Made by a program: the position numbers and the translations under genes. The notes under the pieces were generated by a model. It made no database searches, was not told the origin of the DNA, and saw only the letters and a list, made by a program, of their open reading frames with translations. From Ceratopteris richardii (taxonomy: Eukaryota; Streptophyta; Polypodiopsida; Polypodiales; Pteridaceae), in contig CM035407.1 of the NCBI GenBank assembly GCA_020310875.1, forward strand, positions 220,742,496 to 220,806,495: a DNA stretch of 64,000 nt, read 5' to 3'. Below are positions 48,523 through 59,900 of the stretch, in pieces. The first letter of the stretch is position 1. Every line of letters starts with the position of its first letter.

Positions 48523-48891
48523 CATATTAGTTTAGCGCATAAAGTTTGATTACTCAAGGAAAAATCTGTCAATAAACATTATGAAGGGATGACGCATAGC
48601 TCTAGGAGAGGCAAAACTACTTTTGAATCCAAGCTTAGGTTGCGTTCACACAGACAGACGTCAGTATTTCATTCATTAAAAAATAAATAAAACAACATGT
48701 TCCCGCTCCACATTATTTTAAACGTTAAAAAAATAAAGCAACATGTTCCTACTCCACTATTATTTTAGACGACTCCCCCCTCGATAGAAAAATGTACCGC
48801 TGTGACAATGAACTTCCTTTCGTGCGTGAAATCATTCAAGCAATGAATTTACATACATGCATATAGTTCTAACAAAGACCACCACTCTTAC
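48523..48891. other. Spacer with no gene
   Basis: AT-rich sequence between the LINE and the inverted-repeat element. It contains ctgtcaataaacattatg at 48569-48586, the same 18 bases found at the LINE's 5' end (48488-48505). Confidence 0.5.
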
Positions 48892-49000
48892 GGGGGGCAC
48901 ATGTATACTATGGCCACCCGAAGTCCGGTGGACTGCACACTTTTTGCCAGCGTGTCGTTTGAAGTGGAAACTCTTAATCCTACGTGTAAGGTTAGCTCTA

Positions 49001-49076
49001 GGGTGACCCGAACAGACTGGCGCCCTAAGACCCGAACGGACTGGCACCTTAGGGCGCCAGTCTGTTCGGGTCACCC
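49001..49076. repeat. Perfect 29-bp hairpin with a repeat-derived loop
   Basis: Arm 49001-49029 (starting gggtgacccgaacagactgg) pairs exactly with 49048-49076. The 18-base loop contains acccgaacggactggc, a near copy of the arm's own middle, so the sequence acccgaac(a/g)gactggc occurs twice directly and once inverted. Confidence 0.95.
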
Positions 49077-49154
49077 AACGGGCTAAAAAAATTTGTTTTT
49101 TCAATGCATTGAATGCGTCGGACTGATTCGCAAAGAATATCATGAAATGGATCG

Positions 49155-49347
49155 AATCCTAGGTTGCATTACAAAGAAGGTTGATCACCCTCTCGTCGCC
49201 CTCATGCGGGGCCCACTTGGGTTTGAGCTTTGTGGGATTTGGGGGGTCCCGTGGGCACTAGTCCCCTTCTCTTGTACCTTTGTTTCTTAATTTAATTCAA
49301 GTCCGAGAGAGTAGGCTATTGCCGAACTTCCTTTATATAAAAATAAA
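49155..49347. mobile_element. Twin-primed mini LINE insertion with 19-bp target-site duplication
   Basis: 49163-49232 matches the end of the LINE ORF2 (45115-45180) in reverse-strand orientation. 49233-49345 matches the LINE 3' untranslated region (44975-45085) in forward orientation and ends in an A-rich tail. The target aatatcatgaaatggatcg occurs on both sides, at 49136-49154 and 49348-49366. An internally inverted LINE end with a perfect target duplication is the usual product of twin priming. Confidence 0.9.
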
Positions 49348-49366
49348 AATATCATGAAATGGATCG

Positions 49367-50167
49367 TTCTTTTCACATATGTATACATGACGTTTCGCAT
49401 ATGTATACGAGACTTTTCGATGTCACCATAAGTAATATATAGTGATGAATACAAACAATCATATTTATAATGAATGCCCAGTTTTTTGTGCTACTGATTT
49501 CCATTGCATTGTAGAAAAACGATCGATCTGCATTGTGGTCACTTTTTTAAGGAAACTAAATATAATAATGAGACTAAAACATAAGTGACAGAGGAAAAAT
49601 CATTAGAGTATTTGCATTTTTTTTAACTCCAAATAAGATCGTTTATAATTATGTGAAAATTCTGAAGATAAGATTTATAATTTGCACAAAGTTAAAGGTC
49701 AAATATGAGCAATTCACTGTAAATGTTTTACTAAGAAATGTGAAGTGAAGATAATCAGCTCATGTGCCCCTAATTTCAATCGTCAGAAGTTAGATGACCG
49801 TCTTACATGTGCCCATAATCTCGATGACCGGAGATCAATAGGTCTAACTTACATGTGCCCCTAATGCTCCGTTGGGTCACCCAAAAAGTGGAATCCGGTC
49901 ACCCATCAAAATATGCATGTGCCCTCCCTATCTATGTGAGTTGAAGAGGACATCACTCGGTATGACTCAACAATATGTGTGACTTGAAGAGGACGGCACT
50001 CAGTATGACTCAACAAAACAATGCGGCCCTTTGTGAACTTACCCTCATTTTTTATCTCAATGTTAAGTTCCAATAGATCACTTTAAATATCATTCGAGTG
50101 GTCTTAGAAGGGTGTCCTTTAAACTAAGGGTATGGTTTTATTTAGTTCTGAATTTCCATGGACACTG
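49367..50167. other. Right part of inverted-repeat element and flank, with a short tandem repeat
   Basis: No gene is visible. A ~42-bp unit is repeated at 49933-49973 and 49974-50016 (both contain gacttgaagagga- or gagttgaagagga-type sequence and tatgactcaacaa). Confidence 0.6.
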
Positions 50168-50997
50168 TGTTGGAAGGTGTATTTTTGGAAGAGCATTTTT
50201 GATGTAAAAAATTAGTAAAAAGTCAAAAAACTTGTAAAATATTTATGCAATGATTGTAAAAATAAGGAAGAGTCTTCCTTATGTGGTTGAGGATCTCATG
50301 TAATTTTTGTAGAATTTTTAGAAACTCTTAGATAGCATTTTTTAGAAAATTCGGAAAAAAGACCTAATTTCAAGTGTGAAAAGGGACACTTGAAAATGTA
50401 TATAAGTCAATTTTCTCTATTTTGGAGAGGTTGGTTAGTTATTTGCTCAAGCTATCAATAGAGAAGAAAGAGTTTCTGCAAAATCGTGTTTTCTCCTGTT
50501 GAGTGTAATTCCTTTGATGTGTGAGCTTGTCTCTTGCTTAATCATGGAGATTTGTGAGTCATATTTGTGTATTACTGAGTAAGTTGTATGAAGAGAGAGA
50601 CCTATTGCTGTAAATGAGTGGAAAGGACTGAAGGAAGTTCCAAAATTGTGAAAATTGTCTGTTGGTACAGAATCGCGATTGTCTCATCTTTGTGATACAG
50701 GTGATATTTTTCAGTTTTGAGTTCATATTTGTATTCTGCTAATGAAATGGCATGGTTTTGACATAAAGAACATAGAAAATGATGGAGATTTGCCTTAGTT
50801 ATGGTAAACTCAAGATTTTCTCTTCATCTTCAATTTCTCTCAGCAATCCAGCCATCAATCTCTTATTTCCTTGAATCTATTATCTTGAAGGGGCTGTGGT
50901 CTTATGGATATTCCTAGGATTGACAAAATAAAGATGATTTGTTGATTCTTTGTTACTTCATGATTGGAGAGGACAACTTGGAGTCCAAAACAAAACA
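50168..50997 (+). repeat. 5' LTR of the intact gypsy element
   Basis: It ends ...caaaaca just before the primer-binding site and probably starts TGTTGGAAGGTG at about 50168. A TATA-like tatataag lies at 50399-50406. The LTR already carries the motifs that multiply in the leader (aaatcgtgttttct near 50483 and agaatcgcgattgtc near 50668). The left edge cannot be proven without the 3' LTR. Confidence 0.75.
50399..50406 (+). promoter_or_regulatory. TATA-like box of LTR promoter
   Basis: tatataag within the LTR, about 600 bp before the LTR end, in a typical place for a plant LTR promoter. The transcription start would be about 30 bp downstream; this is inferred. Confidence 0.55.
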
Positions 50998-51002
50998 TTT
51001 TT

Positions 51003-51020
51003 TGGCGCCGTTGCCGGGGA
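51003..51020 (+). promoter_or_regulatory. Primer-binding site complementary to tRNA-Asp
   Basis: tggcgccgttgccgggga is the known complement of the 3' end of plant tRNA-Asp, as used by Athila-type gypsy elements. It starts a few bases after the LTR end. It primes minus-strand cDNA synthesis. Confidence 0.92.
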
Positions 51021-53911
51021 ACATTCCAAGAACTTCTTTGAAGTTGGACCTTTGCTGGATCTTCAGTTGATGATGGTGAACAAAGTAAAGCTCATCAATT
51101 AGGAAAAGTACACATGAATAGGTAGATATCATTGTTTGTCTTTAGGGAAGAAGAAAGCAATGGATGTCTTGTAGAAGTGGAAGTGCTGAAATCTTTGTAA
51201 ATTGATAGTTGCTCATCATTTTGGTGAAGTAAAAGTGCAGGTGTGTGGAGGATTTGAGCCAAGAAGCTGAAGATGGAGGTAACTTGAATCTATTCTTGCA
51301 TTTCTAGATTTCTTTTTGCCCAAGTACTAGACACCATGGGTGATCTTGGGAAGATAACATGGTGATATTAAGGAAAGGACAGTTAAAGTAGCTAGATGTA
51401 AGAATGAGTGATTCAGTTGTTGACCAAGTCTGAGCATTAAATCTTGAGTTGTGCTGCATTTTGAAAAAATCATATGATTGAGTTTATCTTTACAAAATTT
51501 GATGGCCTTTCATAACACTTTTTCATTGGAGAACCTTTCTTTGGTACTTTAGTGATAGCTAAGGACATAGAAACTCATAACCAATCAAGAACCATAGGAT
51601 CAGTTGATTTCCAAAATCAGAAACCCTAAGTAAAGTGTTCACCTTTATTTTTAGGGCAAAAATACCAAACAAATTCACAAAACTCATCAAAAACAATTAA
51701 ACAAATTTCCTTTCTTGATAAGAAGTTGAAGTGAGGTGTTGTGATTAGGAGTGATTGTGAAAAACTGGAAAAGAAAGCAAAAAATGATCAAAAAACCAGA
51801 AAATTGAAAAACACGATTCTCTGCACAGAATCGCGACTTTCTGAGGAAAGTGATTGATTTTGAAATAACATTTTAGGGGAAAGTTGAATTGAAGTTGTTG
51901 AAGGGTATTGAAGGTAATCAAGAAGAAAAAAACTACTCAAAGTGGCATAAAATCAAAAATAGGGAAAAACACGATTTTCTGCACAAAGTCGCGATTTTCT
52001 GAGGAAGATTGTGATTTTGGTGAAAAAATTCAGGAGCAGAGTTAATTACAAAGAAAAGAAGGAATTGAAGCAAAACAAAGAGAAAGAAAGCTTGAAAAAT
52101 AAAAAAATTATCAAAAAACCAAAAAATTAGAAAACACGATTCTCTGAACAGAATCGCGATTCTCTGTAAAAAGTGTTGTTTTGAAATAGTTTTTCAGGTG
52201 ACTCATGTATTGAAGTGTGAAGAATATTGAGAGAAGGCAAGGACATAGAATACTCAAAATTTGCACAAGAAAAGATCTGCAGAAAAAACACGATTCTCTA
52301 CACAAAATCGCGATTCTCTGTAAAGAAAGTTTTTTGGAAAATGTGGTATATTTGGGTACTTGACACAAGAAAGTGTAGAGGGAGTCATTAAGATTGAGTA
52401 AGTGAAATTGAACAAGTGAAAGAGTGAGGAAAAGGAGAAATCACACAAAATCGCGATTTTCTGAACACTATAAAAACCTGAAATTCAAAGAAAAATTCAT
52501 TTGAGTGAGAGAGAGGGAGAGAGAGAGTGTGCAGAGGCGAACAAAATCGCGATTTCCTGCTACAAGCAAGCTTTGGAGATATTTTCAACTTGGCAAGCAA
52601 GGTAAAAATTCTAGTAGCATTTTGAATACATATTTTTTTGCATTAAAGTGATAAAATAACACAAAAAAGTAGGAAAATAGTAAAATCACGAAATCGCGAT
52701 TTCCTGTTTTTTATTGGTTTTCAGTAAGAGAAAACTGTTTTTCAAAAAATTTCTTCATTGCATGTTAAAATTTTGATAAAGCGATTCTATAAGTGAAAAA
52801 ATATTGAAAAAAGCAATAACTTGAAAATCTGCCAAGTTTTGGACAAAATCGCGATTCTGTGAAAAGAGCCATCAACATCGCGATTCCCAGAACGCGATTT
52901 TCATAAGAAAATCGTGTTTTTTTTACAATCTGTGAGCAATCACGATTGTCTGGGAACAAAATCGCGGAAAAACACGATTTTGTGAACAAAATCGTGGAAA
53001 ACACGATTCTGTGAACAAAATCGCAAAAAACATGATTTTGACACAACATCGCAAAAAACACGATTTTGACACAAAATCGCAAAAAACACGATTCTGTGAA
53101 CAAAATCGCAAAAAACACGATTTTGACACAAAATCGCAAAAAACACGATTTTGACACAAAATCGTGAAAAACACGATTTTCAACAGAAAATCGTGAAAAA
53201 CTCGATTTTCAACACAAAATCGTGAAAAACACGATTTTCAACAGAAAATCGTGAAAAACTCACAAGTAGATACAAAATCGTGAAAAACACGATTTTCAAC
53301 AGAAAATCGTGAAAAACTCGATTTTCAACACAAAATCGTGAAAAACACGATTTTCAACAGAAAATCGTGAAAAACTCGATTTTCAACACAAAATCGTGAA
53401 AAACACGATTTTCAACAGAAAATCGTGAAAAACTCACAAGTAGATAGAAAATCGTGAAAAACACGATTTTCAACAGAAAATTGTGAAAAACTCGATTTTC
53501 AACACAAAATCGTGAAAAACACGATTTTCAACAGAAAATCGTGAAAAACTCGATTTTCAACTCAAAATCGTGAAAAACTCGATTTTCAACAGAAAATCGT
53601 GAAAAACTCAGAGGTAGGCACAAAATCGTGAAAAACATCAAGTTCATCAGAAAATCATGAAAAAGTCTAATTGCATGATAAAATCGTGAAAAACACGATT
53701 TTCATCTGAAATTTGTGAAAAAACACTACTGGCAGTAGAAAATCGTGAAAAAAAACCTAAATTCATTAAGAAGTTGTGAAAAGCACGGAACATAGGAAGA
53801 AAATTAAAACACACACAATTTTGGACAAAAAATTGTGGAAAACCAATATATTGGTTAGGAAACTGTGACAAACACTCTGTTGAGTATTAGAAATTTGTCA
53901 AGAATAGTTGA
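51021..53911 (+). other. 2.9 kb untranslated leader rich in TCGCGA palindromes
   Basis: No long sense frame is present before the gag start. From 51790 on, the leader repeatedly shows aa(a/c)acgatt(c/t)tctg followed ~20 bases later by aatcgcgatt(c/t)tctg. The TCGCGA cores are at 51831, 51989, 52154, 52308, 52451, 52547, 52694, 52849 and 52878, so most intervals are 143-165 bp. The long leader presumably holds packaging and translation signals, but none is identifiable. Confidence 0.8.
52960..53640 (+). repeat. 29-bp self-complementary minisatellite with 174-bp higher-order period
   Basis: The left part (52960-53165) repeats a ~31-bp unit with gattttg/gattctg and aaaatcgcaaaaa. The right part (53160-53630) alternates two 29-bp units, one containing cacgattttcaacagaaaat and one containing ctcgattttcaacacaaaat. 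Unit type one includes a perfect 10-bp stem (cacgattttc / gaaaatcgtg) with a 4-base loop, so RNA from this array could form a row of hairpins. A distinct ctca(c/g)a(a/g)gta(g) segment marks 53259, 53433 and 53607, exactly 174 bp apart (6 x 29). Confidence 0.95.
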
Positions 53912-56900
53912 ATGATACTAAGGTCTGGAAATAAAATAAATTCAATTCCTAAACAAGACCTAACAAGGAAGGAAAAAGAGCCAGGAAGTAATAAAAGATC
54001 AGAAAGAAGTTTAGGCCAAGAAAATAACATGGAAAACCTAAATGAAACAAATGAGTCAATAGAAACTGGGGATTTTAGAAACATCCTTAAATACATGTAT
54101 ACAAATAGGTTTGGAACCTATATATACCAGGATGGAATGCATAAATTCCTCATTAGACTGAGAAATTTAGAAATTCCCCTGAATATAACTCCAGTAGCCC
54201 AATTCAAAGATGGAAGATATGAAGACAGGCAAGGATGTGTATACATCTTCTCTCAAGACCCAGAAAATTCAAATGATCTAGGGCAATGTGCTGACAAAGG
54301 ACCTTGGGAACATAACATGGGACAACCAGACATACCTAGACCAAATGAAAACTACACTAATAATGAGCAAAATCATGGGAGAAGGACACATGCTTCACCA
54401 AATCCCTTTGACAGAGAACCAGAAGGAAACAATGACTTCCCGCTCAGAAGAAGACCTCATTGGCAACCTCAGGGTAGGATGCTTAGACCATACCAAGTAG
54501 CCAAATGCATGAAGAACCAATATGAAGGGTATTCAGATCCTCATGCTCATGCAGCAGAATTTAGACAACTAATTAGAGCAGAGGAAGTAGAAGATTACAA
54601 GGTACAATTTGAGGCATTTGGTCTAACCCTAACAGGGCCAGCCTTATCATGGTTCATTCCTTTGAGAAAAGAAATGTACCTAGACATTGAATCTTTCTTA
54701 GAAGCTTTCATTGGTGAATTCTCTAAGACTGGAATCAAACATAGTACAGCCACATTGATACACAGCTTCAAACAACAAAAGGAGGAAAATGTTAGAGAAG
54801 CAGCCAGAAGGTTTAAGCAGTACATTGATAGATGCCCAAGAGAAGAAGTACCTTCCATGGCAAAACAAGTATCCTTATTCATTGAGGGATTGAGAAGTGC
54901 CCAATTAAGGACCCTAGTGTACTATAGGAGATGTCCTGATTTAGCAGCCTGTGTTAAGGAAGCAATAGATTTGGAGGACAACAGAGGTCAAGATTTGTTA
55001 GCATTTGATCAACCCAGATCTTATGAAGACAAAATTCCTCTAGCAGAAGAGTTGGCTCAGGCTATTGCTAAAGCCCTAGAGGTAAGCACTAAAACTAATC
55101 TGATAAACTCTAGGATAAACACAAACAAGAAATGTTATATTTGTGGAGAAAATCATCTGGCACAACAATGCCCTTATCAGAAACCACAACACTTACAAGA
55201 TAGGAAGACACTCAAGTATTGTACACTAGAGAGAAAATGGACAAACCATACCAGGGAGGATTGCTTCTATAACAAACAACCTGTCAAGGAAAGAGACTAT
55301 ATGGCTCAGAGGGAATCAGGTTATACTGAGCAACCAAGACCAGTATTGGGACAACAACCTCCCATTCCAACCAATGTGGTACCAGTCAAATATACACCCA
55401 TTGACGAAGGAAACTCAAGATTCAGATCACCTTATAAGGAAGAATATCAATGGAGTGAGGGACATCAGGAAGAATGGGAAGATTATGAAATAAGGGAACC
55501 TGAGCTTAAAGCCCTAGATCTGGGAAATGGAAAAATTGAAATGGACACAGCAACATTCATGTACATTACTAACAACTACATGTCCAATCAAAAACCTCAA
55601 TTCAAAGGGGGACCAAAGATAACATGTTATAGGTGTGGGGGAGAGCATTTCATTAGAGATTGTCCACAACCTCCAACATTCAGGATAGAGGGAGCATACT
55701 GTAAGGATTGTGGTAGAGAACATCTGATCAAGGACTGTCCAAAGAATCCCCAAAAACAACAGAATACACCTAATAACATACCTTTAAAAACAGTTAAAAT
55801 TATGGAACAAGAGGAATTGAGTGACAATGATCAAATTGAACTTAATGTTATAACAAGGGCACAAGCCAAGCAACAAGGAACAATTAAAGAACAAAGTGAG
55901 GGTTCCACATCAAAAGGAAAGAAAAATAGACAAAAAGGGAAATGGGAAAAGAAGAGGAAAGTGGGCAAAAGTCTGGAAGAAGATAATCAGGAACAAACAA
56001 ATTCAAAACATACTTCTCCTCAAAAGACCCAGAATCTGTCTGAATTAGGAAATTCTCAGAGCCTAGACACCCTAATCAAAGCCTATAAAGGAAGGATTCA
56101 AGAGGGACCAAGCCCCGCAGATCATGCAATGGCTTATCCCATACCGGATTTAGAGCATGAAAGGATGCTAAAATGCAAACAAATTATCCAGGAAACACAA
56201 CTCAGATTAGGGGAAGAAGACAGCTCTCGGAGAACATTTGATCAGCATGAGAAAACAAAAACCAAGGAAAATGATAAAGAAGGAAATCCACAAATAACAT
56301 TCCAAATGATCTTAGATGAACATTGTAGTATTACATGTCATACAACATGGGAAAATTTGCTGAAACAAAATCCTCATCTACAAAACAAGATGAACAAAGA
56401 AGAAACAATATCTGGAAACCTTCATTCACCAACACAAGAATTAGAGGAACTATGGTATATTCCTATTGACAAAATAGGAGGATATTGTGAAGGAGAAGAA
56501 GGGAATTCAACCTTAAAATTACAATATGAAAAACATTCAGCAAAAGCCATTTTGGATAGTGGATCAGGAGTGGCTATAATGACTAAACAAACCTGGGAGA
56601 AATGGGGAAGAAAGGAATTACTACCCACTAAAATGAGATTACAACTTGCAGATGGACATATAGAAAAGCCCCTAGGAATTTGGGAAAAAGTGATTGTGGA
56701 CATATGTGGCATAGAAATAGAGCATACCTTTGCTATAGTAGAATTTCCACAATCCACATCTTATGAAATTATCCTAGGAAGACCCTTCATGAGACAAATG
56801 CAAATTGTACAAGATTGGGGTAATGATTGTTTATATCTTCAGAACCAGGGGAGAATAACAAGAGTAAACTTAAGAAATGGCCACTATTGTGACATATCTC

Positions 56901-59900
56901 CTAGAGAATGGTATAAAATACATCAAAATCAACAAGAAAGTGAAGAATCAGAGAGGGAGGAACAGGAAGAGGAATCAGCAGTTTGGAAGTGTAACATATT
57001 AAGAAATATCACAAATAGGAAAAGGAAGTTAAGGAGAGAAGATTGTGTGGAAGAAAGAGAAATACAAGATGAAAATTATGTGCCTCAACAATTCAAAGAT
57101 GAAGAGTTTGAGCCTTATGGATGGAATCAAATCTTAGCTACCATGGATTTGGCCAGTGAGGAATATGTGGGAGTGGAATTCCAAAATGAGGAAGGATTTG
57201 ACATCTTCCACATTGGCATACACATGATAGGAGTATCAAAAAGAGAAGAGGATCAAAATCAAGAAATGATATTAACAGAAGGAAAATCACAATATTTGGA
57301 AACAGTAAAAGCTGAGGATGCAATCAAAGACAAAATCTCAGGCAAATACAAGGAACATAAACACAAAGAAATAGAAAGAGACCAGGAAAAAGAAAAGAAA
57401 GAGAAAGAGATAAACAGAGATCAATACTTTGATGTACCAGCAAACTTTAAAACTTATGAAGTAGAAGACAGACTACTTCTGAAAATGAAACCAAAAAGAG
57501 AAAAGAAGAAAGGGGAAGCATATGATAATGAAGAACAAACAAAGAAAATTGTAATTACACAGGAAGAAGGAGAAGAGAGACAAATAGTAATAGCTGATGA
57601 CATGACATCACAAGAAGAAGAAGCATTAAGGAACCTAGCAAAGAACTATAGGGATGTATTTGCTTACAGTTATAAAGATTTGAAAGGAATTGATCCAAAA
57701 ATTTGTGAGCATAAGATTCCTATGACACCTGATGCAAAACCAAGCAAACAGAGACATTATACATTTAATGACAAATACTCTGCCAAAATAAAGGAAGAAA
57801 TTGACAAGTTGTTGGCTGCTAATTTCATTTATGAAATAGAGTACACTGAATGGATATCACCTATAGTTGTAGTGCCAAAAAAGAACGGGAAACTTAGGGT
57901 ATGCATTAACCTGAAGAAAGTAAATGCAGCAACTATAAGGGATAGTTATCCACTGCCAATAACAGATCATCTTCTTGAGAGAGTTGCAGGAAAGGAAGTC
58001 TATAGTTTTCTAGATGGCTTCTCAGGATACAATCAAGTACCAATAGCTTTAGAGGACCAACATAAGACTGCCTTTTCTACAGAATGGGGGGTTTATGCTT
58101 TTAGGGTTATGCCCTTTGGATTGACCAATGCCCCAGCAACTTTTCAAAGGTTGATGTGTCATATTTTCAAAGAATTCCTGAGAAATGTGATGGAAATCTA
58201 TGTAGATGATTTATGCACTTTTTCTTTAAAAAGACAAGATCATTTACAAGATTTGGAAAGAATATTCAGGAAGTGCAGGACATATAGAGTATGCTTAAAC
58301 CCAGAAAAGTGTGTATTCTATGTCAGACAAGGAAGAATGTTGGGTCACATAGTGTCAAAAAATGGAATTTCTACTGATGAGAAGAAAATAAAAGCCATAA
58401 TAGAGCTTCCTAGACCTACAAATGTGAAGGAACTCCAAACTTTTATGGGACATTGTGGGTACTACAGAAAATTTGTATACAAATTTGCTGATATAGCCAA
58501 GCCCTTATATGCCCTCATCACAAAGTTTGAGTGGACTGAAGAATGTGACCAAGCATTTGAAACATTAAAAACTTGTTTGGTGACAGCACCAATTTTAAAA
58601 ACACCTCAGTGGGATAAAATCTTTCATGTACATGTCGATGCTTCAAATTATGCTCTGGGATGTGTGTTAGCACAACCTATAGAAGGAAGCAAATTAGATT
58701 TCCCAGTAGCATATGCGAGTAGACAATTAAACATTGCGGAAAAAAATTACACAACTACTGAGAGAGAAGGGTTGGGAATGATTTTTGCTGTCAAAAAATA
58801 CAGACATTATCTATTGGCCAACAAGTTTAAATTCTTTGTGGATCACCAAGCTCTACTCTATTTAGTAAATAAACCATGTCATACAGGAAGAATAGTAAGA
58901 TGGTTTCTTTTACTAATGGAATTTGAGTTTGAGGTGGTGGTTAGACAAGGAAAAACACACTTGAGAGCAGATCATTTATCAAGAATCCAGTCAAAAGAAC
59001 CTAGTTCACCTATAGATGATGATTTGCCAGATACATACTTATTCAAGGTGGAAAGTGTTCCTGAATGGTCGATGTCATTAATTCCCTTGCTAACCATGGG
59101 ACCTTGTAGGTCATTAGCAAATAACACACATCTGGTGTTACAAAGCAGGAATTTCATGTTGTTAGCTGGACATTTGTATCACCTCAATCAGTCAGGTATA
59201 CTGGAATATTGTACTCCAGAAGAGGAGCAACATGAATATGTAAGAAAAGCTCATTGCTGGAATCCATGTACTCATGCTTCTACGATTGTCACTCTAAGTA
59301 ACCTTAATAGGATGGGAGTACATTGGCCAAATAAGATTCAAGATGTGGAGAGATATATTGATAATTGTCAAAAATGTCAAACATGGCAGAAATCAGAATT
59401 AATAACTCTATATTGGTTTCAGAAAAACCCTGAATGGAGTGGAAATATTGTGGAGAAGTTGAAGAGGAAGGAGAAAAGGAAACAAGTAATAGCTGGTGCT
59501 GATTCAAGAAATCTACAAGTGATCTCAGAAGAATATCAACTCATAGGAGAGCAATTATACAAGAGAGGAATGGATGGATATCTGAGAATTTGTGTTCCAG
59601 AAGAAAGGTATTTAGAGATGTTGGAAATGGCACACTCAGGAGTAGCTGGAGGACATTTCTCAAGTGATAGAACAGCCAAACTCATCTTATATTCTGGCTT
59701 TTGGTGGCCAACCCTATTTCCCGATGCTAGAACTTATGTAAAAAGATGTGATGTCTGTCAAAGGGTAAGTCAACCAAACAAAAGAGATAACATGCCATTA
59801 ATTCCTTTAATTTCAGCCAGAGCTTTTAGTAAATGGGGATTGGACTTTATTGGACCAATACATCCTCCAGCAAGACAATCTCATGCAGAATACATACTAG

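Larger units (their letters stand above)
48892..49929. mobile_element. Candidate non-autonomous inverted-repeat element
   Basis: The left end (ggggggcacatgtata) and the reverse complement of the right end (gggagggcacatgcata) match closely over about 16 bases. The interior has no coding sequence but has a perfect 29-bp hairpin (49001-49076), four catgtgccc motifs (49762 onward), and ccgttgggtcaccc near 49868, inverted relative to gggtcacccaacggg at 49069. This suggests a foldback or MITE-type DNA transposon. I did not find a clear target-site duplication, so the call is tentative. A small LINE insertion lies within it. Confidence 0.35.

Noticed and set aside
51003..51020. tRNA-Asp gene
   Set aside because: Only the 18-base complement of the tRNA 3' end is present; it is a primer-binding site.
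52765..53183. Overlapping reverse-strand frames of 68-130 codons with repeated CQNRVFCDF-like text
   Set aside because: They are translations of the leader minisatellite, open in several frames because the repeat unit lacks stops on that strand. Not genes.
52960..53640. Regularly spaced palindromic repeat resembling a CRISPR array
   Set aside because: Monomers abut one another with no unique spacers, the host is a plant, and the array lies in a retrotransposon leader.
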